A stretch of DNA of 64,000 bases, from NCBI GenBank assembly GCA_003290165.1, contig QNQO01000538.1, positions 186,001-250,000 on the forward strand. The letters are read 5' to 3'. This DNA is from Berberis thunbergii (Eukaryota; Streptophyta; Magnoliopsida; Ranunculales; Berberidaceae). This document shows, one piece after another, positions 32,553 to 45,107 of the stretch (position 1 is the stretch's first letter; each line of letters begins with the position of its first letter). Under the pieces are notes generated by a model that was not told the origin of the DNA, made no database searches, and was given only the letters and a program-made list of their open reading frames with translations. The position numbers and the translations under genes are program-made.

Positions 32553-35389
32553 GTTTCGGCTTAGGAGTCTTGGTTACATGCATCTTGAGATGTAATGCAC
32601 CTTGGGTTGACATCGATCCTTGTTACAACATCTCATGGACTACAAATCTGAAGGGATGTTTGGTTCTTAGTGCTTCTTTTTGCTTGATATAGGTTTCTCT
32701 ACATTTCTTATTTTGTCTGCACCACTTACAGACTTGAGCTAGTTTTTTAGTGAAGAGATTGGTGATTTTCAAAGATAAATATTCATTGGTTTTAGTGGAG
32801 AGAGTCTTAGATTATGTCAGTTTAGGATTCGATTCAGATGAAGACTAACATGGCAGCGGCATGGTATGTTTTTTCATTGGACATCTCGGGGTTTGGTATG
32901 GATGAAGAAAGGAGGCATGCGCTAGTGTGGGTTTGGAAGTGGTTGAAATTTAAAATCTGTGTTGGAGGTTGGGAGTGAACCCCTTTAATATAATTTGTTG
33001 TATGGGCGCACGTACTCCTTGATGGAATGTTGCACGTTACCTGAAGTATTATTAAAGACATTTATAGATTTTTGAAAGAAAAAAAAGAAGTAGACATTGT
33101 TTGTGATGCATGTTTAAGTAGAACATAAATAGGAGCTGCAGTTACTATCTCTAAAGCAATAGAAGCTTTGAGACGAGAAGGGGAAAGTGGGCTGGGTTCC
33201 AATGGGGGAGTGGTATTCACTAAGGTCGCTGAGCACATGAATAAGGTTGCGTCCAACTTTATCCGGAATACAGCTAGTTTAGGGGGTAATTTGGTCATGG
33301 CACAGAAGAATCATTTTCCTTCAGATATTGTCACTATCCTTCTTGCTGCAGATTCATCGATAGAGAGATGCAGAGAGGTCCCAAAAGACTAAGTCTCTCA
33401 CTGGAGGAGTTCTTGGAAAGAACTACCTATGATTCTAAGACTGTAATTCTGAATGTTAGAATACCAAGTTGGGACTCTACAGGAAGCTTTTCTTCTGTGA
33501 ACAAGATGCAATTGATGTTTGAGACCTACCGCGCAGCACCTCGACCTCTTGGAAGTGCACTCGCATACCTCAATACTGCCTTTTTGGTCCAGTTCTCTAG
33601 TGGTCAGGCTTTTGGCGCTATTATTTTAAAGAATCTTCAGTTGGCTGTTGGTGCTTACGGTACAAAACCCGCAATAAGGGGGGAGAAAGGTTGAAGAATT
33701 TTTGGCTGGGAAATCCCTTTCTGTTGACGTTATTCTTGAGGCTATTAAATTGCTGAGAAAAGTTGTGATTCCAGAAGACGGAACTTCAAGTCCATCTTAT
33801 AGATCAAGTTTGTCTGTCAATTTTCTTTTTGATTTTTTCCTTCCACTGCTTGATACCTGTTCTCCGATGAACAATAGTGCCTTGAATGGATGTACAGTGG
33901 CTTCTGACATTGAAAAACCAATTATGTATAATCAATTGGACATGTCAAAAGAATCGGGACTTCTCTTATCTGGAAAGCAGGTGGTTGAAGTTAACAGGCA
34001 GTATCATCCAGTTGGTCAGCCGACTAAAAAAGCCGGAGCAGAGATCCAAGCTTCTGGTTGGTTTTAGTTAATTTGATAGATTAGTTATTTTAATGAGACA
34101 CCCCAAGTGCTTTCTTTACTTTAGATAAGATTTTGGATCATTATACGTAACACAAGCTTGTTTTTCTTACATGAGAAGACACTATAATATAATGAGCATG
34201 GCCGCAAAGGATATCTTAAGATCAGAAATTTATAGTCCTCAATTTATATCTTTAATTTCTAGATTTTATTAGAATTTCACATTGTTATTAGATCATATCC
34301 CTTTTAGGACGGGACTTGTAATTTTTACTTGGTCTATGTTTGGTTACATCTTTTTACCGGAAATTATGACTAGGAAATTTTGCCAAACTTTAAGCGTTTT
34401 CCCTATGAACAGTTTTCCTGGGAAGGTTATGAGAAACCAACCAGACACAACCTAATAATTTTAATTGTTATTTCTTGAAATTTTTGGAGTTGAACAAATT
34501 GTACCCCCTCTAATTAGAAACATGTTTGCACACTTTGGTAAGATTTGTGGGCAAGGTTTACAAGGTTCTCTCTCTCTAGTTTTAGGCTTGCTTCGCTGAT
34601 GGTATAATTCATTTGATGAAAGCTGGAAAATTATACAGGTGAGGCTGTGTATGTAAATGACATTCCTTAGCCAAAGGACTACCTTTATGGAGCATTCATA
34701 TACAACACAGAGCCCTACGCACGTGTAAAGAGTATGGGTTTCTGTTGCGCCTTATTCTGGAAGCGGGTAGACACTAACAATTGCACACAAGTACCACAAA
34801 GATCCAATCAATTAAATATAGCAACTAGCAATGAAAGAAATTAGAGAAAATTAAGAACATACCACAAGAGACACAAAGTTTACGTGGTTCAGCAATTGCT
34901 TACGTTCACGGTGAGGTGATTCCACTATATTAAAAAACAAGGTACAAGAAGATGACAATTCTCACACAATCTCTCAACAAGAGATGAAACAATTCAAGGA
35001 ATTATCTTCACACAATCTCTCAACAAGAGATGAAACAATTTCTGCAATTGTCTTTCTCTATTCCCTGTGCTTCACAATTTTCTACATGGAATCACCTCAC
35101 CGTGGACGTAAGCAATTGCTGAACCACGTAAACCTTGTGTCTCTTGTGGTATGTTCTTAATTTTCTTAATTTCTTTCATTGCTAATTGCTTTATTTAATT
35201 GATTGGATCCTTGTGGTACTTGTGTGCAATTGTTAGTGTCTACCCGCTTCCGCAATAAGGCACAACAATTGGTATCAGAGCACTAAGGGAAATTGATCTT
35301 GAATTGTTCTACTCAAGATTGTGAAGATTCAAAAGTGTTAGGGTTTGTTTGTGCACAAGTTGTTTGAAGAAAAATCGTAGTGAAACATC

Positions 35390-35590
35390 TTGTCTAGAAA
35401 GTCACAGGTTTTATTTGCAATGGCATCCAAGGTGAGCAAGGTACATGTGGAGAAGTATGAAATTGAGAATGGTGATGTGTCTTTGGTGAAAGTACACACA
35501 AAAGACAACCCTGCTGATATGTTGACAAAGGTTGTTCCTGGAGTTAAGTTCCAACATTGTTTGGACTTACTCCACATTGACTCATGTTGA
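35390..35590 (+). pseudogene. C-terminal end of copia RNase H in the internally deleted element
   Basis: The translation reads VEKYEIENGDVSLVKVHTKD then NPADMLTKVVPGVKFQHCLD and LLHI, the standard end of plant copia polyproteins (I..G...L.KVHT..NPADM.TK..). Everything from gag to the RNase H catalytic part is deleted. The frame ends with a stop at 35588-35590, as in full elements. Confidence 0.85.
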
Positions 35591-35712
35591 TTGAGGGCCC
35601 TTCGGGGCGGTTTCGTGAGGTGACAAAGCTATGATGGAGTGTTGATCAGTTTATTCTTATGCCTTGTTTCGGCTCATTTTTTCCTTATAAAAAATTTGCC
35701 GAGGTGGAGAAT

Positions 35713-36322
35713 TGTGAAATAGGAAACATGTTTTGTGAAACAGGAAACTGTTTCACAAACAGGAATATGACACATAACTGTTTTGTGAAATAGGAAACCT
35801 GTTTGAAACAGGAAACTGTTTGGACTCCTGTTTGAAATAGGAAAAACTGTTTGGACTTCTGGAAACTGTTTTTTGAACAGGAAATAAATTCTAGGAAACA
35901 GAAAACTGCTGCGAAACAGGAAACTGTTGTTCCTATATATACTAGGAACTGTAGGTGTTTTGTTTTAGGTGATTCCATGTAGAAAAACTGTGAAGCACAG
36001 GGAATAGAGAAAGACAATTGCAGAAATTGTTTCATCTCTTGTTGAGAGATTGTGTGACGATAATTCCTTGAATTGTTTCATCTCTTGTTGAGAGATTGTG
36101 TGAGAATTGTCATCTTCTTGTACCTTGTTCTTGAATATAGTGGAATCACATCACCGTGGATGTAAGCAATTGCTGAACCACGTAAACCTTGTGTCTCTTG
36201 TGGTATATTCTTAATTTTCTCTAATTTCTTTCATTGCTAGTTGCTCTATTTAATTGATTGGATCCTTGTGGTACTTGTGTGCAATTGTTGGTGTCTACCC
36301 GCTTCCGCAATAAGGCGCAACA
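35713..36322 (+). repeat. 3' LTR of the inverted-end copia derivative (610 bp)
   Basis: TGTGAAATAGG to GGCGCAACA, preceded by the purine-rich GAGGTGGAGAAT. The first 210 bp hold many copies of a GAAACAGGAAACTGTTT-like motif. A duplicated GTTTCATCTCTTGTTGAGAG segment lies near 36030 and 36075. Confidence 0.88.
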
Positions 36323-37190
36323 GTTTCAAGTCTGGATCATTACCGCCTGGAGTTGATAGAGTTACCTGAAGATGGGGAGAACATTGGATCTTATAATTTT
36401 TTTGGCCATGAACCTCTATTTGGTGATGACCTTACTTGATTTGCAGGCCAGCCACTTGGGTTTGTGGTAATTTATTCTTTTACATTTCAGTTAATTTTTT
36501 TTTTTTTGATAAAGCTCTTTTTCATTTCAGTTACATCTTTGATTTGTTCCCGTAGAACTTGAATTCATTCAAATCAACATGGACTTTTAAATTTGAGCTT
36601 TTCCTATTCTAGTTGGTGCTTAATCATTGCAATTATAGATTTACTGCTGCAGGTTGCAGATACACAGAAACATGCCAACATGGCAGCAAAATGTGCAGTG
36701 GTTGAGTATGATACTAAAAATCTAGAACCACTGATTATATCAGTAGAAGAGGCTGTTGAAAGGTCCAGCTTCTTTGACGACCCTCCCATTTTTGATGTGA
36801 AACCAGTTGGGGATTTTTCTAAAGGAATGGCAGAAGCTGATCACAAGATTCTTTCAGCTGAGGTGCTTCTCAGAAAGTATTTGTTTTCCTTTTCTAGCAT
36901 GGTTTGTAGGCACTTGACTTGACCTAATGAAGTCTGATATATCAATGATATGGGTATCTATATTAGTTTCAGGCATAACTGACTACTTGGTGTGGGAGAC
37001 AACACCTTAAAAATAAAAACCAAAATGACGACACTCAACATTTGTATATAGTACAACATTTTTCTTTTTAGGTTTTATAATAGAAGGTTTACAAATATTA
37101 TTTTTCTATAATTTTTTACTTATATATCCCACTCAATCATTTCTGAGTTGCATGTGTTTGAGACTCTTTGTCAAAAAAGTAAGAGTAAGC

Positions 37191-37344
37191 CTAGCCAGCC
37201 ATGTTTGCTAGCATTTTTTTACATTTTTTTGGTGTTTTTACACTTTTTGCCCCTTCTCTTTAAAACAAAACCACAAACACTATCTATAGAAGAGGTAGAA
37301 GTGTAAAAAAATTCAAAAAAAGACTAGCAAACATGGCTGGTTAG
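37191..37344. mobile_element. short MITE in an aldehyde oxidase intron
   Basis: 154-bp element with 21-bp terminal inverted repeats, CTAGCCAGCCATGTTTGCTA at the left and its inverse at 37324-37344, one mismatch. A TA on each side could be the target duplication. There is no coding capacity. The superfamily is not certain (possibly Tc1/mariner-type). Confidence 0.75.
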
Positions 37345-38146
37345 AATTGTTGAAAAAGTAATACAAATGTTGCGAGCGTATAAGCATTAATATAAGTTGG
37401 ATCAATGATCGATAATTTGCAAAGTAATATCAGAGTTAGAAACATTATAGTTTTTTACTTATATCACTCAACCTTCCATTATGTTTAATTTAAAAAAAGA
37501 CACTTCAAATAAAAAACAAGAGAGAGAGTCCATACTCTTAGCCATTCCTAATCCAGAAGTCATTGAATGTGCATGTGTATTTATACCACGAGCTTGATCT
37601 TCTTGGTGTGTTACTTTTTTTATTTTTAATTTTTAATTTAAAATTGAAAATTTAAATTTTTAATTTTTTTTTTAAAATTTTTAATTAATTATTTTTTATA
37701 ACTTTATTTTCCAAAGTCATTGAATGTGCACGTGTATTTATACAATTCTTTTATTATCATTTGCAGATCAAATTTGGTTCTGAGTATTATTTCTATATGG
37801 AAACGCAAACTGCCCTTGCTGTCCAGATGAAGACAATTGCATGGTTGTTTACAGCTCAACTCAGTGCCCCGAGTATGCAGGGATTGTGGCAGCAAAATGT
37901 CTTGGTGTTCCTAACCATAATGTTCGCATTATTACAAGAAGAGTTGGGGGAGGATTTGGCGGAAAAGGGGTTCAGATCTTTGCCTGTGAGTGTCTTTATC
38001 ACATAAGTTGGTCATTTTTAGGCACTTCCTCAGCTTTAGGTTTGCCCAATTTCAAATAAATTTTCACTTTGCTCATGATTCGATGATGCACGCGGAGATA
38101 GTTACCCATTCTATTAAGTTTGAGGATCAGCTATGACATGTTCTTA

Positions 38147-38433
38147 TGTAATTGGGTATTTTAGCAACAATAGTATTTAGCAGTTAGAAGTATGAGTTAT
38201 ATTATTAATATAATAGGTAGCAGTTAGGACATTGTTTCTCATTAGGTTTAGGATTTTTTTAGAAGTTAGGTTAGTTACAAAAAGGGCATAGGTTGTCTAT
38301 TGCAAGTTAGTTGATTATGAAAATAAGTTTATTTCATTTATTTATCGTTGATTTACTTTGTCGTTCTATTTAATTTATTTTATTTTTCGCATTATCTTTC
38401 AATATCCTTTATTCCACAAATTTTATTCTATCA
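38147..38433 (+). repeat. 5' LTR of the small gypsy-like element (287 bp)
   Basis: Matches 39394-39412 plus 41546-41791 (shared TTAGCAG, TTTAGAAGTT.GGTTAGTTA, TTAGTTGATT.ATGAAAA, TATCGTTGAT.TACTTTGTCG). It is followed by the primer binding site. Confidence 0.85.
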
Positions 38434-39412
38434 ATTGGTATCAGAGTCGTACGATTTTTATTGCTGGTTCGATGTGAAAAAAAAGTTTGAAAGAAATATT
38501 TGAAGAAAAGTATGGTAAAAGAAGAGTTTGTAAATAATATGCACATGTTATTGGCAGAATTCAGGGAATTTCAGGCATAATGGAGAGTAGCCCGCACAGA
38601 ATTTAGGGCAGACATTCATCGGATCTTTAACAGAGCGATAGAGAAGATGGATGCCATGGGACAGACTTAAATAGCACCACCGCCGTCGCAAAGGCCCATG
38701 CCCAGCACCATCGATAGCGGCGCCAAAAATTCCCTCGCTATCGATCCTTCCTAACTTGATCGACAATTTGATCTCCAATCTCCGTCGAGTCAACCGTTTG
38801 CTCACAATCCCACACAAGCGCATGGTCGATCAGAGCCCCGCTTCCACCGCCACCTCGCTCCCCATAGCAAGTCAATCGACCATGTCAGTCCACAATGATC
38901 TACAAGATTGATAGGCACTAGATCCATTGTCAGCCCCTATTCCTGATTGATCGACCACAAGCTTTGCTGAATAAGTCAATCCACACAATTGATCGAAAGC
39001 TTCAGTCGCTCTCCAAGCCATATTGCAAATTCTATCGCCCTCTCAACTCATGTTTCGCGTCAATCGACCTCATTCCCCCATCGGCCTCCATCAGAACCAC
39101 CCCCTCATTGTCCAACACCTTTCCCTTCACTGTCGCAGCCATCTGTCCGTTTCCTTGGTATAGTCTAGTTCCAATCAATCGTCATCTCTAGCCAACTTCC
39201 CTAGCATCGATCATTCCTCCTCCATTGGTCACTATTGTCTCTTCCGTTTGGGTTCATATCAACTCTGAATGAAAGGTTAGAGTTCGACTTCTGTTGAACA
39301 CTTCACCTTGTGCTCTCCCAATAGTTGCTTATCTATTTTAGACTTCTTCGGCTTCAAGCTCGAGGACGAGCTTCTTCAACCCAGGGAGGTTGATGTAATT
39401 GGGTATTGTAGC

Positions 39413-41545
39413 CTATACAGTTTATGCGAAAAACAGATCCTTTGTGGTTCCAGTACCGATTTAATATTAAACTGATTAATCGAGGATTAATTGAATTTAA
39501 TTGGTTTACTGTAAATATTAATGTCAATTATAATAAATAACATATCTTGACAATAAAGATTAGTAAGACAAGTATTATACAACACCAAAAGTCATATTAT
39601 AGAGCAAATTATGTAATTATGTCTAGTGTTGTATGAATTGGTGTAAATCGCGATGCAAATCGCCGATATGAATCGACTCGGCATTCTAACGGTTTAGATC
39701 GTCCCAAAAATCAGACTTCACCCAAATCGGAGTGAATCACCATCGATTCAGTGGCGAAATCGTTACATCGCGATTGAAACACAAACTTCCGATTTATCTA
39801 CTTCGTACAAAAGGGAGAAAACAGCAAAAAAAAAAAAAAAAAGGGAAGAAGAAGAAGAAGAAGAAATACAGGAGTTTGATAAAAGAAAATTAGAGACATA
39901 CCATGATCAGGCTCAGATCCGCTCCGTCACAATCTCTTTCCCTCGGCTCCGGCTCAAATCCATTGTTTCTCAAGGCCAATCTCTCAGATCCGTTCATTCT
40001 CGAGCTATCTTCGCCTCATATTGGTTCGAAGAAGTCGTTTCGACTCGATTGTTGAAGAAGAAGAAGGATCTATTGAAGAAGTTGTTGAAGAAGAAAAAGG
40101 ACGATCTGTTCCATGTTGATGAAGTTGTTTTGTTGAAGAATTGTATGAATCGACTTTTGTTGAAGAAGAAAAAGGATTGTATGAATCGACCCCTAAATAT
40201 TTATGTAAGTTCTCTCGAGCTATCTTCTGCAAGTTCTCTACACTGATATTTATGTTTGGGTTTAAATAGGTCAGGGACCCCTAAAGAAATATTTTATAAT
40301 AATTATTATACTTAAACCTTTAAAGAAAAGTAATATAACGTGTACTCTTAATTTTCAGAGTGTTTTTTTCTTTTATAAAGTGCAAAAAACAATCCCCAAT
40401 GAACTTTTTGCAAACCTAGCTTTTTGTCAAGTAAAGAAGACCATTGCAAACTTAACTTTCTATGCAAAATCTCTTTCTTCAATATTCCAAAATGAAGGCA
40501 AATATATATATAATTAAAAAATCTTACGATTTATGATTAAATCTAAATCTTACACGTTACGATTTACAATACGATTTACGATTCACTAACATTGATTATG
40601 TCCAAAACGCCACATATTCACATCCAAAACATTTAAATTAAAACAATTTGCATGATGAGATTATTGTAAATACTTTTTTCCTAATATGAAAATTGAACTT
40701 TGATGAAATTTGCAGAAATTGCAGTACCATCAATCACTCTTACCAGTGTTCACTACATCAAGATTAAGTTGAAATCAGAAGAAAAAAAAACCAACCGATT
40801 GAATGCAACAAGATAGAAATACAAAATTTTGAGAGAAAGAATAATAATGAAGAAATTTGAGAAGATGCATACAAGTGATTTCATCCCCAACAATAATAGT
40901 CACCCAATCAGGCAACCAACTACAATATCAACCACCACCATCCAAGAGGACGTCGACCGAACGATGATTGCAACCCCAAAAGGCCACTCCTCCCTTCTCT
41001 TTTGACTTCTCCCTCGTCCTTTCTGATTTTGGCAAGCATAACACATACTACCTCTTTTCTTGTGATCTCTTCTTCATTCTGTTGCGTTCGATCGATTGAT
41101 TTTGAAGGAGAAGCAGAAAATCAAAGAGTGATTTGTGAAAAAATTAACAATTGATGAAAGGTCAACGAAGACTCACCTAGATTTTGAGTGATTTAAAGTT
41201 TGATTGGGTAGCTCCGCTCGATCGATTAGTCTCTTCTTCTCCCAGTTCTCTCTTCTTTTTCTCTCTTCTTCTTCTTCTTCTCCGAGTTCTCTCTTCTCTA
41301 TTCGATCGCAGCTGAAGTGTTGTGACCGCAACGACTTCTTCTCTTTCCTCTCCCTTTCTCTTTCTTCTCTTTCCCTTCCCCTTCTTCTTTGCGCACAACC
41401 TCTCTGCATCTGCGATTAGGATTTTTTTGTACAGCAAAAAATTGGCGAGTTGAATGGGTCCGATTTTCGGTGACTTGCCGATTTCTCTAAACCCAACCGA
41501 TCTACCCAGTTATGCGTAATCGCCCAATAATTAACCAAAATTTAG
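39413..41545. other. unclassified 2.1-kb insertion in the 3' LTR of the small gypsy-like element
   Basis: Compared with the 5' LTR, the 3' LTR reads TGTAATTGGGTATTGTAGC and resumes only at TTAGCAGTAGTATGAG near 41546. The sequence between has GAA microsatellite tracts (39840-39865, 40050-40100), ACGATTTAC-type AT-rich repeats (40520-40590) and a TCTTC-rich stretch (41220-41400). An imperfect CAGTT(T)ATGCG occurs near both ends. I recognise no transposase or terminal repeat. The open frames at 41173-41437 come from the TCTTC tract. Confidence 0.5.
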
Positions 41546-44500
41546 CAGTAGTATGAGGTATATAGTATTATTGTAATTAGGGAACAGTAGGACATTATTT
41601 TCTATTAGGGTTTGTTTTAGAAGTTTGGTTAGTTATAAATAAGGCATAAGTGCCCATTATTAGTTAGTTGATTGATGAAAAAAAGTTTATTTTGTTTATT
41701 TATCGTTGATATACTTTGTCGTTCAAATTATTTTATTCGGTTTCTCGCATTTTCTTTCAATTTACGTTATTTTGCAAGTTTTATTATGTCATGTTATGAT
41801 GAGGTCTTTAGCTTGTGGCTCTGTTTCTACTCTGTTCCAAGCTGGGAAATTTGGAGTGTTTGGTTTGTATTCTCTAGGCTGGAGTTCTTAGTTCGAAATA
41901 AGTGTATTTACTAAGTAAATAGGTGTAAATAGACTGTCAATATATTTGCAGAGTAGATGGGTGTAGATAGACTGTTTTAATAACCATCTTCTATTAAAAG
42001 AGGTCAGAAGACCATGGAAGAGCTCACAACCAGTATAAAGGCGTAAGCATCTCCTCTTCCATCTTCTTACTTTGGTTCTCCTATATCTCTTCTCAATTTT
42101 ATGATCCACCAAGTAACTGATTCAAATATCAGATTTAATGATTCAAATATTAGATTTAAGATAGTTAAATATTCTCCAAGGCTTTAGTAACAGATAAAAG
42201 TTCTCCTTGAATTTTATTTGCACTTGGACCAATTGTCATAATATTATTTGGTAAAGAGACTGAATGGGTACTAAGAGTTCAGGAATATGCCCACTTCATG
42301 GCCTCCTTGGTATGCCTTAATTTGTCTTCTCCCACAAATTATGAAGTTCAGTTATTTTATTATATTGTGCTTACAACAATTTTCTTTTCTTTTTATTTTT
42401 CCATGATTTTCTTGGAATTAAAGTTGATTTCAGAATTGCTAGAGTATATGACTGTTACACTTGCAGAATCCTTAGTGATAAACTCTTTCCATTATTTATT
42501 ACTATTTTTCCCTCTAAATACTTCCACTCCTACGAATTATGAGACTCACAATTAACACACTAACACCGTGATGTTCAGGTTGCTACAGCATGTGCTCTTG
42601 CGGCACACCAATTATGCCGTTTAGTGCGAACTTACCTTGACCGCAAGATTGATATGATCATTTCAGGAGGAAGACATCCTATGAAAGTAAACTATAGTGT
42701 TGGTTTTAAATCTGATGGAAGGATCACAACCTTGCACCTTGATGTATTAATCAATGCAGGAATAACTGAAGATATAAGCCCGATCATGAGAAAGTATATT
42801 GTGGGAGTGCTAAAGAAGTATAACTGGGGATCTTTATCTTTTGATGTAAAGGTGTGTAAAACAAACCATTCAAGTAAGTCGTCCATGCGAGCACCAGGAG
42901 AGGTACAAGGATCTTATATTGCTGAGGCTGTCATGTTGCATGTCGCTTCTTTTCTCTGCTTGGAAGTTGGTTCTGTCAGGAAGAAGAATATTCACACATT
43001 CGAGAGCCTCAAGTTGTTTTATGAAGGTTGCTCTGGGGAACCTCACGAGTATACTTTGCCTTTGGTTGTAGATAAATTGACTGAGTCTTCTTGCTTCAAC
43101 CAAAGGAATGAAGCAATAAAATGTTTCAATAGTAGTAACAAATGGAGGAAAAGGGAAATTTCTTTTGTGCCCATTGTGCATGAAGTAGGGGTAAGACCAA
43201 CCCCAGGTAAAAGTGAAACAAATGGTGGCATATGGTCTCAGTGCCATAAATTGCGATGGAAGTGAGAATTTGTTGGAGAGGATACGGATCATTCAGGCAG
43301 ATACCCTGAGCCTGGTGCAAGGGGGTTTTACTGCTGGTAGCACCTATTTGGAGTCAAGTTGTGAAGCTGTTCGACTCTGCTGTAATACTTTGGTAGAAAG
43401 ATCAACCCCACTCAAGGAAAGCTTGCAAGCGTCAATGGGAGCGGTCTCCTGGGACACTTAATTAGTCAGGTGACTACTCAAAACATATTTATTAACAAGC
43501 TCCTCACTTAGCTATTGTTACGAAATACTAGAGCTGGTGCTGAAATCAGATCCAGAGAAAAGGAAGTTGCGATCTTCATAATGTCATACACTTAATGCAT
43601 GGATGGTTCAGTTGCAGATTACTGTGATATAAACTTCAAATGATATTAGGTGGATCCATCTAAAACAATATGATGTATAAGCCAGTGGTGTTGAAGTTTT
43701 GGAGTGGAAGGGTCCCTTGAAACTAGGAATTCATTAAAACTTTATGAGAGTGCCATAGTATTCCATCAACCAGCGTAGTCGACATGAATGAGATGTACAT
43801 GAGCCTATGGTTTATATCTCCAATTCTCGAACACTTGGTTCATGTCCCAAGCCAACTAATACATGACATTTTGAGAGTTATGGCATCTTCTTTTGGTATC
43901 CTTCTTTTAGGAATTAAATGTAGGCATGTGACAACCAAACTGACAATCTCATGGTCCCTGCCATTAAATATATTCAGCAGTTTGAACTTTGAACAACTAT
44001 TCTTTTCTCACTTTCCTCTTTTTTGTCATCAAATCACAGGCAAGTTTTGGTGTGAATTTATCGGCCAATACTCTCTATGCGCCTGACTATACTTCGATGG
44101 TGTATCTGAACTATGGTGCTGCAGTGAGTGAGGTGACTTACTACATCAGTACATCCTTTTGATTTTATTGTGCATCTTCACTGCATTGCTTGTATATGTC
44201 AAAACATTTCATTGGTTATCCAGTTAAAGAAAGGCTTGTGTCAGGTAAGATGTAAAATATGAAATTGTTCCATCGAATGACTCATTGAGCAATTATATAC
44301 TTGCTACATAAAATAATATCAGGTGAAAGTTGATGTGTCTAAATTGTGTAAATGCGGTATTTGTCATGCAATTCCATATGAATGCTATCATTTGTAGGGG
44401 ATACTTGTAGTACAGGGAGTATTAAATTTAGAAGACTAATAGTACTCTATGTACAGGTGGAGATTAATATCCTCACTGGAGCAACTGCTATCATGCAGAC

Positions 44501-44688
44501 AGATATTATCTATGACTGTTGACAGAGCCTGAACCCAGCTGTGGATTTGGGGCAGGTAAGCTGCAGTGATATCTTGTTAAACAATCCCTGCATATTTAAA
44601 TTTATTTTTTGTTTTCCCTTTCATTGCATTCTTAAATTTGGACATGAAGTGCATATGATTGTAGCTCATTAGCTCATACCATGTGGTA

Positions 44689-45107
44689 TTAGAGCATTTC
44701 CTTTGATGGTGGATAAGAAAATGAAAAAAAGGTTTTCATCCCCAAAATATGCATTTCCATCCTGCACAGTCTAACAGTTTGGGGTGAATAAATGGAATCA
44801 AGGGAACAACAATAACAAGAAAATAATAAAGATCCTTATGGGTGGAATTCATTATGCCACCCCCAATTCTTTATAGAGGGAGAAGGATTAAAGAAAAAGA
44901 AAAAAAGAAAATCTCTTATGGGGCTGCATTAAGGGTGCCTACCCTCTCTCTGAGAGGGGGCAGTATAAATATGCTCGCAAGCATGGACTTTTCCACACAT
45001 GTACATGTGAAGGTAAAAACGAGTTTCTCATTCGATGGTTGGAACACGTTTTAGTGTGAAAAGCAAATTTTTTTTGCTTTCCACACAATCGCTGGATATG
45101 CTCTAAT
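44689..45107. mobile_element. candidate MITE in the last aldehyde oxidase-B introns
   Basis: TTAGAGCATTTCC at 44689 and its near-inverse GGATATGCTCTAA at 45094-45106 form short terminal inverted repeats, with TA on each outer side. The paralogous intron in copy A (near 27850, CATGTGGTATTATTGAC) matches the left flank and lacks the insertion, which supports this as an insertion. The interior is non-coding, with an AAAGAAAAAG patch. Confidence 0.55.

Larger units (their letters stand above)
34743..36322 (+). mobile_element. copia derivative with inverted LTR ends, 1580 bp
   Basis: Inserted in an aldehyde oxidase exon with a perfect 5-bp duplication GTTTC (34738-34742 and 36323-36327). The right end is a full LTR (35713-36322), ending GGCGCAACA. 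The left end, TGTTGCGCC.., is the reverse complement of that same LTR end. 34743 to about 35090 is an inverted copy of LTR positions about 35965-36322. At a shared GGAATCAC.TCACC the sequence switches to direct orientation and runs to the LTR end at 35267, followed by a Met-type PBS (TGGTATCAGAGC, 35270-35281). The interior (35282-35712) keeps only the end of RNase H and a polypurine tract. Confidence 0.92.
38147..41791 (+). mobile_element. small non-autonomous LTR element (gypsy-like) in an aldehyde oxidase intron
   Basis: 5' LTR 38147-38433 (TGTAATTGGG to CTATCA), PBS ATTGGTATCAGAG at 38434, an interior of about 960 bp, and a 3' LTR starting at 39394 and ending at 41791 but interrupted by a 2.1-kb insertion. 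Flanks TCTTA and TGTTA match at four of five bases. The interior opens with a gag-leader-like stretch (EFRADIHRIFNRAIEKMDAM) and closes with CTCGAGGACGAGCTTCTT, the motif seen before 3' LTRs of many plant Ty3/gypsy elements. No pol is present. Confidence 0.8.

Noticed and set aside
35685..36035. 116-codon minus-strand frame with FFLFQTG-type repeats
   Set aside because: It is the GAAACAGGAAACTGTTT repeat zone of an LTR read backwards.
41173..41437. Arginine/glutamate- or serine-rich open frames
   Set aside because: Simple TCTTC/GAAGA tract. No conserved domain.
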